Below are positions 45,222 through 53,590 of a DNA stretch of 59,212 nucleotides, piece by piece. Where the stretch lies: assembly GCF_016862895.1 (NCBI RefSeq), contig NZ_BONV01000029.1, positions 1 through 59,212 on the forward strand, read 5' to 3'. Position numbers and translations under genes: made by a program. Position 1 is the stretch's first letter. Every line of letters begins with the position of its first letter. The notes under the pieces were generated by a model that ran no database searches, was not told the DNA's origin, and saw only the letters and a program-made list of their open reading frames with translations. This DNA comes from Planotetraspora kaengkrachanensis. Lineage in GTDB: Bacteria > Actinomycetota > Actinomycetes > Streptosporangiales > Streptosporangiaceae.

Positions 45222-45779
45222 CTGCGGATCGCGCTGCTCGGGCTGCTCACGGCCTCCGGGCCCTCGAGCGGCTACGACCTGGCCAAGAAGTTCGAGACGT
45301 CGGTCGCCCACGTGTGGCAGGCCGGGCACAGCCAGATCTATCCGGAGCTGGCGAAGATGTCGGCCGACGGGCTCGTGGCCGTGGAGGCCGAGGGAGCCCG
45401 GGGCCGGAAGATCTACCGGGTCACTCCTGACGGCGACGCCGAGCTGCGGCGGTGGCTCCTCGCGCACGATCCCTCCACGACGGTGCGCAGCGAGACGGCC
45501 CTGCAGTCCTTCCTCGTGCCGCTGCTCGAGCCAGGCGAGGCGCTGACGGTGATGCGACGGCTGAAGGATCGGGGCGAGGCGCACCTGTCCGAACTCGAGG
45601 CGCTGCGCGTCAGGAAGGACGCTGTGATGGACCCCGCGCACCGGTGGGGCATGTTCGGCGCGTACGCCCTCGACCTCGGCCTCCGTCAGGCGCGCTGCTT
45701 CGTGGAGTGGGCCGACGACTCGATCGCCGACATCGAACGGCGAGCGGGCGCGGGTCAGGGAGCGCCGGACCCGACCTAG
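45216..45779 (+). CDS. PadR family transcriptional regulator
   Basis: 187 residues: winged helix (LRIALLGLLTASGPSSGYDLAKKFETSVAHVWQAGHSQIYPELAKMSADGLV, with EGARGRKIYRVT wing) and a C-terminal dimerisation helix domain. Probably represses itself and the MFS exporter through the palindromes at 45171-45221. ATG 45216 has AGGTGAGG upstream. Its TAG and the TAG of the convergent kinase gene share the four bases CTAG. Confidence 0.9.
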   Translation: MSLRIALLGLLTASGPSSGYDLAKKFETSVAHVWQAGHSQIYPELAKMSADGLVAVEAEGARGRKIYRVTPDGDAELRRWLLAHDPSTTVRSETALQSFLVPLLEPGEALTVMRRLKDRGEAHLSELEALRVRKDAVMDPAHRWGMFGAYALDLGLRQARCFVEWADDSIADIERRAGAGQGAPDPT

Positions 45780-47899
45780 CGGCAGAGCAACATCGGCGGC
45801 GCCTTCTGCTCCATGTCGAACCTGACGTGCGCGAAGTGCTTCTTGGCGAGGGTCCTGAAGGTCCCGTCCGCGTACATCTCCACGATGGCGTCCCGGACGG
45901 CCTCGCAGGTGCGGGCGTCGCCGGCCGGCAGCCCGACGGAGTAACGCTGGTCGGTCAGCCCGAGCCCGAGGACGGCGAGATTCATGCCCTGTGCCCGGTC
46001 GGCGAACCCGGCGAGGATCAGGTCGTCACCGGGGACGCCGTCCACCCGGCCCTGCGCGAGCAGGTCCATGCAGACCGCGTAATTCGCCGCCGGCAACCCC
46101 TCGACGTCGCCTTCCTCGACCGCCTGCTGGACGATCCGGTAGGCGTCCGTCCCCTGCGGCGCGCACAGGACCTGTCCCTCGAGGTCCTTCAGCCCGCGGA
46201 TCCCTGAGTCCTCACGCACGAGCACGTCGGAATGGGCGGTGTAGTACGGCCCGGCGAAGGTGACGCCGTCGCCGCGGCTCTCGTCGTAGGCGTATGTGGC
46301 CAGGACCATGTCGGCCTCGCCGTTCTTCAGCACCCCGCCCCTCTCGCTTCTGGCGACCCGGCGGAAGGTGATCCCGCTCGCCGGCACCCCGAGCTTGCCC
46401 GCGATGTACGTGGCGACGTCAACCTCGAAGCCGGTGTAGGCCCCGCCGGTCTCGAGGCCGACCCCGGGCAGGTCGCCCTTCACCGCGACGGTCAGCCGGT
46501 GCGTGCTCCGCGCCTTGTCGATCACCGGGACGATCGCGGCCGGGCTCGTCGCACCGCTCGTGGCGGACCCGCTGGGATCGGCGCCGCCGCCCTTGTCGGA
46601 CGCGAGCTTGTTGGACAGCACGATCGCGCCGGTCGCGGCCAGGGCCACCACCGCCGTGGTGACGGCGATCCATCGTGCCCGGCCTCCGGTCCGGCGCGGC
46701 CGGGACCCGCCGCCGCGGCCCCCCGGCGGCGAGCCCGCGCGGAACTCGGTGGAGGCCGGGATACGGGGGGCCGGCCGATCGGCGATGTCCGGGCTGCCCC
46801 TGAAGATGGCGATCCAGTCCGGGCTCGTGGTCTCGGCCGGCCCCTCCTCGGCTGCGGGCGCGGCGGTGAGCTCGCGGGCGGATTCCGCGACGGGGGCGGC
46901 GGTGGATTCGGCGGCCCGGTCGACGGCGAGGCCGTGCCCGGGCTCCTGGACGACGCCTTCCACCGGTGCCGGGGCCCTGTCCTGAGCGGACGCGGCGCCC
47001 GAGCTCACGCCGACGCCCGTGCCGGCGGCGACGGCCGTCAGGCCGGCGTTCCCCGACGCGCCCGGCTCGTCCGCGGCCGGCCCCTGCGACTCGGCGTGGC
47101 CGAGCAGGCGGAGCAGCAGTTGCTCCGCGGTGGGCCGGTCCGCGGCCGACTTGGTGAGACAGGAGCTCACGACACCGCGGATCGGCTCAGGCAGCAGGCT
47201 TTCGTCGATGTCGTGGTTGAGGATGCGGTTCAGCACGGCCGCGATCGACGATCCGCCGAACACCGCCGTGCCCGTAGCGGCGAACGCCATGGTCGAGCCC
47301 CACGCGAAGATGTCGGCGGCCGGCCCGACAGGTTCGCCGGAGATCTGCTCGGGGGCCATGTAGGCGGGCGTCCCGACCGCACGGCTGGTGACCGTTCCTG
47401 TGGAGTCGATGATGCGCGCGATTCCGAAGTCGACCACCCGCGGCCCGTCCTCGGCGATGAGGACGTTGTCCGGTTTGAAGTCCCTGTGCACGATCCCGGC
47501 TCGATGGATCGCGATCAAGGCGGTCGCCGTGCCGACCGCGAGACGCTCCAGGGCCGCGCCGTTCAGCGGGCCATGCGATTCGACGGTCTCCCGCAGGGAT
47601 CTCCCGTCGATGTACTCGCTCGCGATGTACGGCGCGTCGCCGTCCAGGTCCGCGGCGATGACACGCGCGGTGCAGAAGCCGGCGACCCGCTGGGCGGCCT
47701 TCAGCTCCCGGGCGAAGCGCGACCTCGCGATCGTGTCTCCGCTGAACTTGATGTGCAGCAGCTTGACCGCGGCGCGGTCCCCCGCCTCGTTCTGCCCGAG
47801 ATAGACCACACCCTGGCCGCCCTCGCCGATGCGCCCGGACAACACGAACGGGCCCAGGTGTGTCGGATCACCCCGACCGAGCGGTTCGACCTCCGGCAT
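45776..47899 (-). CDS. Ser/Thr protein kinase fused to an extracellular solute-binding sensor
   Basis: 707 residues. The N-terminal Hanks-type kinase has a P-loop GRIGEGGQGVVYLG, catalytic Lys in AAVKLL, H138-R-D140-F-K-P-D-N catalytic loop, DFG in VVDFGIA and APE in YMAPEQ. An Ala/Pro/Glu linker of about 120 residues and one membrane segment (WIAVTTAVVALAATGAIVLS, about 406-430) follow. The outside domain resembles family 3 amino-acid-binding proteins (LTVAVKGDLPGVG, YTGFEVDVATYIA, GEADMVLATYAYDESR) in place of PASTA repeats. It likely couples binding of a small solute to kinase activity in the cytoplasm. All catalytic residues seen are intact. Confidence 0.92.
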   Translation of the reverse strand: MPEVEPLGRGDPTHLGPFVLSGRIGEGGQGVVYLGQNEAGDRAAVKLLHIKFSGDTIARSRFARELKAAQRVAGFCTARVIAADLDGDAPYIASEYIDGRSLRETVESHGPLNGAALERLAVGTATALIAIHRAGIVHRDFKPDNVLIAEDGPRVVDFGIARIIDSTGTVTSRAVGTPAYMAPEQISGEPVGPAADIFAWGSTMAFAATGTAVFGGSSIAAVLNRILNHDIDESLLPEPIRGVVSSCLTKSAADRPTAEQLLLRLLGHAESQGPAADEPGASGNAGLTAVAAGTGVGVSSGAASAQDRAPAPVEGVVQEPGHGLAVDRAAESTAAPVAESARELTAAPAAEEGPAETTSPDWIAIFRGSPDIADRPAPRIPASTEFRAGSPPGGRGGGSRPRRTGGRARWIAVTTAVVALAATGAIVLSNKLASDKGGGADPSGSATSGATSPAAIVPVIDKARSTHRLTVAVKGDLPGVGLETGGAYTGFEVDVATYIAGKLGVPASGITFRRVARSERGGVLKNGEADMVLATYAYDESRGDGVTFAGPYYTAHSDVLVREDSGIRGLKDLEGQVLCAPQGTDAYRIVQQAVEEGDVEGLPAANYAVCMDLLAQGRVDGVPGDDLILAGFADRAQGMNLAVLGLGLTDQRYSVGLPAGDARTCEAVRDAIVEMYADGTFRTLAKKHFAHVRFDMEQKAPPMLLCR

Positions 47900-48082
47900 C
47901 CAGGATCCCCACGATTCGGCAAAACGATGACGAGAAAACTTTACGTCCCACCGGGCTCGTACTCAGCCTTCCGAGACCGCGCCGTAACTTTCGGATTCGT
48001 GGTGTTTTATGCGGCGGAAACCGTTATGGCGAGCCGTAATCATTGTTCCGCGCCCTGATGAATTGGTGTCCGAAAACCCGAA

Positions 48083-48104
48083 AGGGCCGCCCGAAGGCGG
48101 CCCT
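48083..48104 (-). terminator. Intrinsic terminator of icd
   Basis: On the minus strand AGGGCCGCC-TTCG-GGCGGCCCT, a 9-bp stem closed by a UUCG tetraloop, followed by TTCGGGTTTTC. Lies 17 bases past the icd stop. Confidence 0.85.
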
Positions 48105-48120
48105 GAGGGAAAACGACGGC

Positions 48121-49338
48121 CTAGAGGGCCATCTTCTTCTTCAAGTTCTCGTCCAGAGCGGCGAGGAAGTCCTGCGTGGTCAGCCACTCGGCGTCGCCGC
48201 CGACCAGGAGCGCGAGGTCCTTGGTCATCTGGCCGCCTTCGACGGTCTCGATGCAGACCTGCTCGAGCTTCTCGGCGAATTCGATCACCTCGGGCTGGTT
48301 GTCCAGCTTGCCGCGGTGCTGCAGGCCGCGAGTCCACGCGAAGATCGAGGCGATCGGGTTCGTGGAGGTCGGCTTGCCCTGCTGGTGCTGGCGGTAGTGC
48401 CGGGTCACCGTGCCGTGGGCGGCCTCGGCCTCGACGGTCTGGCCGTCCGGCGTCATGAGAACGCTGGTCATCAGCCCGAGCGAGCCGAAGCCCTGCGCGA
48501 CGGTGTCGGACTGGACGTCGCCGTCGTAGTTCTTCGCCGCCCAGACGTAGCCGCCCTCCCACTTCAGGGACGCGGCGACCATGTCGTCGATCAGGCGGTG
48601 CTCGTAGGTGATGCCGGCGGCCTCGAAGTCGGCCTTGAACTCGGTCTCGAAGACCTCGGCGAACAGGTCCTTGAAGCGGCCGTCGTAGGCCTTCAGGATC
48701 GTGTTCTTCGTCGACAGGTAGACCGGGTAGTTGCGGGCCAGGCCGTACCGCATGGAGGCGCGGGCGAAGTCGCGGATGGACTCGTCCAGGTTGTACATGG
48801 CCAGCGCGACGCCGCCGCCGGGGAAGTCGAAGACGTTGAGCTCGATCGGCTCGCTGCCGTCCTTCGGCGTGAAGGTGAGCGTGAGCGTGCCCTCGCCGGG
48901 GATCTTCAGGTCGGTGGCGCGGTACTGGTCGCCGAAGGCGTGACGGCCGACGACGATCGGCTTCGTCCAGCCGGGAACGAGCCGCGGCACGTTCGACATG
49001 ATGATCGGCTCACGGAAGATCACACCGCCGAGGATGTTGCGGATGGTCCCGTTCGGGGACTTCCACATCTTCTTCAAGCCGAATTCCTCGACCCGCGCCT
49101 CGTCCGGCGTGATCGTGGCGCACTTCACGCCGACGCCGTACTTCTTGATCGCGTGAGCGGCGTCGATCGTGACCTGGTCGTCGGTGGCGTCCCGGTGCTC
49201 GATGCCGAGGTCGTAGTACTTCAGGTCAACGTCCAGGTAGGGCAGGATCAGCTGGTCCTTGATGAACTGCCAGATGATCCGGGTCATCTCGTCGCCGTCG
49301 AGCTCGACGACCGGACCCGCTACCTTGATCTTGGGCAT
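48121..49338 (-). CDS. icd: NADP-dependent isocitrate dehydrogenase (homodimeric, eukaryote-like)
   Basis: 405 residues of the subfamily II dimeric type ([55 protein letters not shown]), unlike the monomeric 740-residue enzyme of Streptomyces. Oxidatively decarboxylates isocitrate to 2-oxoglutarate in the TCA cycle. ATG 49338 with AAGGGGAATTCC upstream. Followed by a clear terminator. DUF3017 and citrate synthase genes lie just upstream on the same strand. Confidence 0.95.
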   Translation of the reverse strand: MPKIKVAGPVVELDGDEMTRIIWQFIKDQLILPYLDVDLKYYDLGIEHRDATDDQVTIDAAHAIKKYGVGVKCATITPDEARVEEFGLKKMWKSPNGTIRNILGGVIFREPIIMSNVPRLVPGWTKPIVVGRHAFGDQYRATDLKIPGEGTLTLTFTPKDGSEPIELNVFDFPGGGVALAMYNLDESIRDFARASMRYGLARNYPVYLSTKNTILKAYDGRFKDLFAEVFETEFKADFEAAGITYEHRLIDDMVAASLKWEGGYVWAAKNYDGDVQSDTVAQGFGSLGLMTSVLMTPDGQTVEAEAAHGTVTRHYRQHQQGKPTSTNPIASIFAWTRGLQHRGKLDNQPEVIEFAEKLEQVCIETVEGGQMTKDLALLVGGDAEWLTTQDFLAALDENLKKKMAL

Positions 49339-49431
49339 GCGTGGAATTCCCCTTCTGAACTAACTCGGCCATACAGTCCTTTTGAGGCTCACTGGCCGTG
49401 AGGCTATCGGACGGGCGTGTTGCGCCCGTGA

Positions 49432-49719
49432 CTAGGTGTTGTGCAGCTTGAGCAGCAGGCTGAGCGATCCGCCCACGAGAGCGAGCCCGAGGACGGCGAA
49501 CACGACCACGTCCGTCTTCTTGGTCCTGATCGCCAGTGCGCCCGCCCGGCCCTCGGACAGGATCAGCCTCATGGCCGAACCCAGCAGCAGAGCACCTCCG
49601 GCGATCACGCCGCCGACCCAGGGTGTCCCGCCGAAGGCGATCACACCGAGGCCGGCGGCCACGCCCACCACCACCAGCAGGTACGACCCCCAGGTCGTGC
49701 CGTTGTCCCTTGTCTTCAA
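49432..49719 (-). CDS. DUF3017 small membrane protein
   Basis: 95 residues, three membrane segments (WGSYLLVVVGVAAGLGVIAF, VGGVIAGGALLLGSAMRLIL, VVVFAVLGLALVGGSLSLLL) and a conserved positively charged loop (IRTKKTD). Of unknown function; from memory it usually sits next to folD in Streptomyces. Here it is separated from folD by citA and the second T7SS-like locus. Starts ten bases after the stop of citrate synthase. Confidence 0.85.
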   Translation of the reverse strand: MKTRDNGTTWGSYLLVVVGVAAGLGVIAFGGTPWVGGVIAGGALLLGSAMRLILSEGRAGALAIRTKKTDVVVFAVLGLALVGGSLSLLLKLHNT

Positions 49720-49729
49720 TTCGTCGCAC

Positions 49730-50851
49730 TCATCGCTCGTCGATCGGGACCCACTTCTGATCGCGCTCGCCGATGTACTCGCTGTCCGGCCGGATCAGAC
49801 GGTTGTCGGCGTGTTGTTCGATCACGTGGGCGGTCCATCCCGACATCCTGCTCACCGAGAACACCGGCGTGAACAGATCGGTCGGAATGCCAAGGTAGTG
49901 GTAGACGGTCGCGGCGTAGAAGTCCACGTTGGGATACAGGCCCTTCTCCGCGAAGACGACCTCCTCCATCTCCTTGGACATCCGGTAGAACGTGTCGTCC
50001 CCGGACGCCTCGCCGAGCTCCTGCGACATCTTCCGCAGATGCGTCGCCCGCGGGTCCTCGGTCTTGTACACGCGGTGCCCGAATCCCATGATCTTCTCGC
50101 CCGCGGCCAGCTTGTCCCGCACGGCCTGGGCCACCCCGTGGGGGTCCAGCCCTTCCAGGGTACGCATGACCTGCTCGTTGGCACCGCCGTGGAGGGGGCC
50201 CTTGAGCGTCCCGATGGCCGCGACGATCGCCGAGTGCATGTCCGACAGGGTGGCCGCGCACACGCGGGCGGCGAAGGTGGAGGCGTTCATCGTGTGGTCC
50301 GCGTGCAGCACGAGGCACTCGTCGAAGATCGCGACCTCGCGCGCGGACGCCTCGCGCCCGGTGATCTGCCGCAGGAAGTTGGCGGCGACGCTCAGCTCCG
50401 GATCGGGCTCGAGCACGGGCCCGCCCGTACGTGCGGCGTGATACCTGGCCACCAGGATCGGTTGCTGCGCGGTCAGCCGCGCCGCCTTGCGGCGGTTGGC
50501 CTCCGGCGTGTTGGAGTCCTTCTCCGGATCCTCGGCGCCGCTCAGCGAGACCAGGGTGCGCAGCGCCTCCATCGGTCCCTGCTTGGCGGCGATCTCGGGG
50601 ATGTTGCTCTCGACGAGCGCTCCCAGACTCCGGCCCCTGACCAGCTCGGCGCCGTAGTCCGCCAGTTGCGCGCGGGTGGGCAGCGAGCCGTGCTGCAGCA
50701 GATGGGCGGTCTCTTCGAAGGTCGTGCGGCCGGCCAGATCGTGGATGTCGTAGCCACGATAGAAAAGGCGACCGGCCTTGCCGTCGATGTCGCTCAGCGC
50801 TGTGGACGCGGCGACGACATCGGCGAGGCCTTTGGTGGGCTTGTCCGCCAT
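49730..50851 (-). CDS. citA: Citrate synthase (or 2-methylcitrate synthase)
   Basis: 373-residue type I-size bacterial enzyme condensing acetyl-CoA (or propionyl-CoA) with oxaloacetate. Active-site strings: HADHTMNASTF, LKGPLHGGANE and IMGFGHRVYK (catalytic His), and the C-terminal arginine region. Citrate and methylcitrate synthases cannot be told apart by eye; location near icd favours citrate. ATG 50851 (MADKPTKGLAD) with GGAAAC upstream. Confidence 0.92.
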   Translation of the reverse strand: MADKPTKGLADVVAASTALSDIDGKAGRLFYRGYDIHDLAGRTTFEETAHLLQHGSLPTRAQLADYGAELVRGRSLGALVESNIPEIAAKQGPMEALRTLVSLSGAEDPEKDSNTPEANRRKAARLTAQQPILVARYHAARTGGPVLEPDPELSVAANFLRQITGREASAREVAIFDECLVLHADHTMNASTFAARVCAATLSDMHSAIVAAIGTLKGPLHGGANEQVMRTLEGLDPHGVAQAVRDKLAAGEKIMGFGHRVYKTEDPRATHLRKMSQELGEASGDDTFYRMSKEMEEVVFAEKGLYPNVDFYAATVYHYLGIPTDLFTPVFSVSRMSGWTAHVIEQHADNRLIRPDSEYIGERDQKWVPIDER

Positions 50852-51032
50852 AACTGTTTCCTCCGCTTATCTTGGCCCGAAGTCTACCCGTGAGCAGGTA
50901 AACCGCTCCTCAGAGGTCCAGACCAATTTCACGAATCATTCTCCTTATGGCAAAGGCGATTCCCCATCGCCACGTCTGGGTAAGCCGGAGCTGTAGCGAA
51001 AGTAACGGCGGGCTACCTGGGGAGGAACTGCC

Positions 51033-51689
51033 GTGGAGGGGCCGTTCATTCGGATCGAGGACAGCGGTGAGGTCGTCCCGCTCCGTCCCGAGGTAACCAC
51101 GATCGGCCGAGGCCGCGGCGTGGACATCCGGTTGACGGATCCGAGCGTGTCCCGGCTGCACGCCGAATTCGTCCGCCGAGGGCCCTACCTGTACGTCGTC
51201 GACCTGGGCCTTTCCCGCAACGGCACCCGTGTGAACGGCAGGCCGATCGCCAGGAGGGTGCTCGACGACGGCGACGTCGTGTCGTTCGGCGCGGCCCGCG
51301 CACGGGTCGGCGGCATCCCGCGGGAGGACTTCACACCCGAGGTCGAGCTGCGCAGGGCCGCGGCGCCCGAGCTGACCCGCCGCGAGGTCGACGTGCTGAC
51401 CTCCCTGTGCCGTCCCGCTCTGTCCGACGAGGCCTTCGTGGCCCCCGCGACGGCCCGGGAGATCGCCGACGACCTCGTGGTGACGGAGGCGGCGGTCAAG
51501 CAGCACCTGCTCCGGCTCTACCAGAAGTTCCGCATCCCCGAGGGCACCAACCGGCGGACGCGTCTGGCCAACGAGGTCGTGGCCCTGGGCCTGGTCCGGC
51601 CCACCCCCGTGGTTCCGCCGCAGCGGGCGACGGGACCGGCCGAGCCCGAGCAGCAGCAGCGTGCTCCCGTGGGCCGCCGGGCCTCCTAG
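51033..51689 (+). CDS. FHA domain protein with C-terminal helix-turn-helix
   Basis: 218 residues. Forkhead-associated fold at about 20-75 (TIGRGRGVDIRL, SRLHAEF, LSRNGTRVNG, i.e. the G-R, S-x-x-H and N-G phosphothreonine-binding residues). Residues 110-190 hold a HTH (ELTRREVDVLTSLC, APATAREIADDLVVTEAAVKQHLLRLYQKFRI) of the sort found after FHA domains in SARP/LuxR-like regulators. It may read kinase-dependent phosphorylation and bind DNA. GTG start with GGGGAGGAAC. Adjoins the T7SS-like locus on the opposite strand. Confidence 0.82.
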   Translation: MEGPFIRIEDSGEVVPLRPEVTTIGRGRGVDIRLTDPSVSRLHAEFVRRGPYLYVVDLGLSRNGTRVNGRPIARRVLDDGDVVSFGAARARVGGIPREDFTPEVELRRAAAPELTRREVDVLTSLCRPALSDEAFVAPATAREIADDLVVTEAAVKQHLLRLYQKFRIPEGTNRRTRLANEVVALGLVRPTPVVPPQRATGPAEPEQQQRAPVGRRAS

Positions 51690-51699
51690 CGTAAGTGCG

Positions 51700-52170
51700 T
51701 CAGCCCTGCGAAGACTGCGGGATCACGCGTCCGAGAGCGGCGAGGAACGCCTCGGGGTGACCCGTCGCCACGAGGTGACGTTCCCCGCCGGACCCGCCGA
51801 GGACGACCTCACGCATGCCCATCGGCACGCCCGGGGCCCCGCCCAGCAGGCGAGCCGGCCTGCCGGAGTCCGGCGGGTCGAGCGTGATGCCCTCCACGGG
51901 TAACGTGTCCCGGCCGACGCGTAGCGTCCCAGACGTCAGGGTGATCGTGTGATAGCGGCGCTTGCTGTACGACACCAGTCCGGGAATGGAGAAGACGGCG
52001 AAGAACAGCGGGCCGAGGATCAGCAGCGCGCCGACGTCGACCTCTCCGGTCCGCGCCCAGTGATCCCAGAAGCTCCAGATCATGAGGACGGCCCAGGCGC
52101 CCCAGGGAACGCCGAACCACAGTCCCGGCCTGCCGGGCCGCTCCCGGTACACCACATCCGTGTCAGACAT
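51700..52170 (-). CDS. Membrane protein of unknown function (T7SS-like locus)
   Basis: 156 residues: two membrane segments near the N-terminus (GVPWGAWAVLMIWSFWDHW, VGALLILGPLFFAVFSIPGLV) and a cytoplasmic beta-rich domain (HTITLTSGTLRVGRDTLPVEGITLDPPDSG) that resembles a PH fold. The start overlaps the previous gene's end by eight bases (ATGTCTGA), indicating translational coupling. No family was recognised. Confidence 0.7.
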   Translation of the reverse strand: MSDTDVVYRERPGRPGLWFGVPWGAWAVLMIWSFWDHWARTGEVDVGALLILGPLFFAVFSIPGLVSYSKRRYHTITLTSGTLRVGRDTLPVEGITLDPPDSGRPARLLGGAPGVPMGMREVVLGGSGGERHLVATGHPEAFLAALGRVIPQSSQG

Positions 52171-52735
52171 CGGCCTTGCCGTTGTTGAGGAACGACAGGA
52201 CGCCGGAGACGGCCGACTGGGTGAGCGTCAGCCCGGTCCGGTCCGCGCCCTGCAGGACGAGAGCCAGCGCGAGATCGCGCGCGTCGGCGGCCGCCATGAC
52301 GGCGACAGTGACCTTCGACGACGCGAAGGGGCTGCTCACGCGCACCAGCGGGCCGCGGTCCCGGTCGCGCAACTCCTCCTCGGCGACGGCGGAGCTGACG
52401 TAGGTGTAGTCGCGGTCCTCCAGCCTGATCCCGATTCCGCGGCCCTTCTTGCCGAGGGAACGCCGGTTCTGGCTGAGGACCGCGGAAACTCCGCCGACGC
52501 TGAGCCGGGTGCGGTCGTCGACCGAGATCAGCCCCTGTCTCTGCGTGTCGGGATGGGAGACGGAGGCCTCCGGCAGGCCCGCCGCCGCGAGGTCCGCCTG
52601 CCGGGGAACCCTGCCCACCGTGACCGTCACCTCCCCGTACGGCCCCGCCGTACCGGTCAGGACGAGGTGGGCGACCCGCATCTCGGCGGGCCGGGTGGGC
52701 GTCCGCCGTACGAGCTCGAAGGTGAAGCCGGACAT
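52163..52735 (-). CDS. Unknown protein (T7SS-like locus)
   Basis: 190 residues, mostly beta with no signal peptide or membrane segment. Opening MSGFTFELVRRTPTRPAEMRV and later LVRVSSPFASSKVTVAVMAA contain no motif I recognise. ATG is preceded by AGGTGAGATG. It stands between the EspG-like and membrane-protein genes with a seven-base gap upstream and an overlap downstream, so it is part of a tight four-gene operon. Confidence 0.65.
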   Translation of the reverse strand: MSGFTFELVRRTPTRPAEMRVAHLVLTGTAGPYGEVTVTVGRVPRQADLAAAGLPEASVSHPDTQRQGLISVDDRTRLSVGGVSAVLSQNRRSLGKKGRGIGIRLEDRDYTYVSSAVAEEELRDRDRGPLVRVSSPFASSKVTVAVMAAADARDLALALVLQGADRTGLTLTQSAVSGVLSFLNNGKADV

Positions 52736-52741
52736 GTCATC

Positions 52742-53569
52742 TCACCTTTCGACGGGGACGGGCAGGTCCCCGGCGTCGGGCAGGAGGTCGGTGATCAGTT
52801 CCCACACCTGCCGGACGTCGGTGTAGACCAGCCGGAGGTCGCTGTCGGGGGTGACCGTCCCCGGCCCGATCGGCTCGGCCGGGAGCTCGCGCACCCAGTA
52901 GCCGAGTGGCCCGCAGTCGAGGACGGCGATGCCGCGGATGTCGGTGCCCCTGCCCTCCCGGTTGTTCCAGGCGACGGTCATCCGCCAGTTGCCGTTGAGC
53001 TGGAGCAGCAGATGCGTGAAGACGGTCAGCTCGGGATCGGCGAGCCCGGTCTCGGAGAACAGCGCGCGCAGCCGTTCGGCCGCCTCCACCACGTCGTCGC
53101 TTTCCAGCTCGGTCAGGGCGGTGAAGCCGGCGTCCATCACGCCGATCTTCGTGGTGACGACCGGCGCGGCGGGCGGCTTGGCCTCCTTGTCGCGCAGTCC
53201 GACGATCCGGGCGAGCGACCACACCAGCATGCTGAGGTCGGTGCGGACGTACTCGGACTCGATCTCGCCCGGCCACGTCTCGTACGTGTAGACGGCGTCG
53301 TTGCCGATGACCGCGCCGTGGTTGGTCAGCCCATGTGCTCCGGTGATCTCGATCACGACGAGCACGATCGGCTCCGCGAGGGCGCCCGTGAGGTCGGCCA
53401 GCTCGGGAAGGACAGCGTCGTCGTCGCTGATGAGACCGGCGGCTCTCAGTTCGTCATGGGCGTCCGCCAGGTCGGAGGTGACGCGCTTCCCCTCGTACAG
53501 GCAGCCCAGCACGCCCAGATGGGCCGGGCTGAGCCGGAAACGGTCACGTGCGCTGTCGAAGGACGGCAT
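52742..53569 (-). CDS. EspG-like T7SS chaperone candidate
   Basis: 275 residues, alpha/beta, cytoplasmic. The first 80 residues (LGVLGCLYEGKRVTSDLADAHDELRAAGLI...LPELADLTGALAEPIVLVVIE) loosely follow the EspG pattern of an N-terminal Leu-rich helix then repeated beta strands. EspG proteins bind secreted substrates in the cytoplasm. The likeness is weak and a plain hypothetical is possible. It lies 21 bases after the gene at 53591. Confidence 0.5.
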   Translation of the reverse strand: MPSFDSARDRFRLSPAHLGVLGCLYEGKRVTSDLADAHDELRAAGLISDDDAVLPELADLTGALAEPIVLVVIEITGAHGLTNHGAVIGNDAVYTYETWPGEIESEYVRTDLSMLVWSLARIVGLRDKEAKPPAAPVVTTKIGVMDAGFTALTELESDDVVEAAERLRALFSETGLADPELTVFTHLLLQLNGNWRMTVAWNNREGRGTDIRGIAVLDCGPLGYWVRELPAEPIGPGTVTPDSDLRLVYTDVRQVWELITDLLPDAGDLPVPVER

Positions 53570-53590
53570 TGGTTGATCTTCCTACCTGCG

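Noticed and set aside
46232-48058. 608-residue plus-strand frame opposite the kinase gene
   Set aside because: Antisense shadow; the minus frame has complete kinase motifs.
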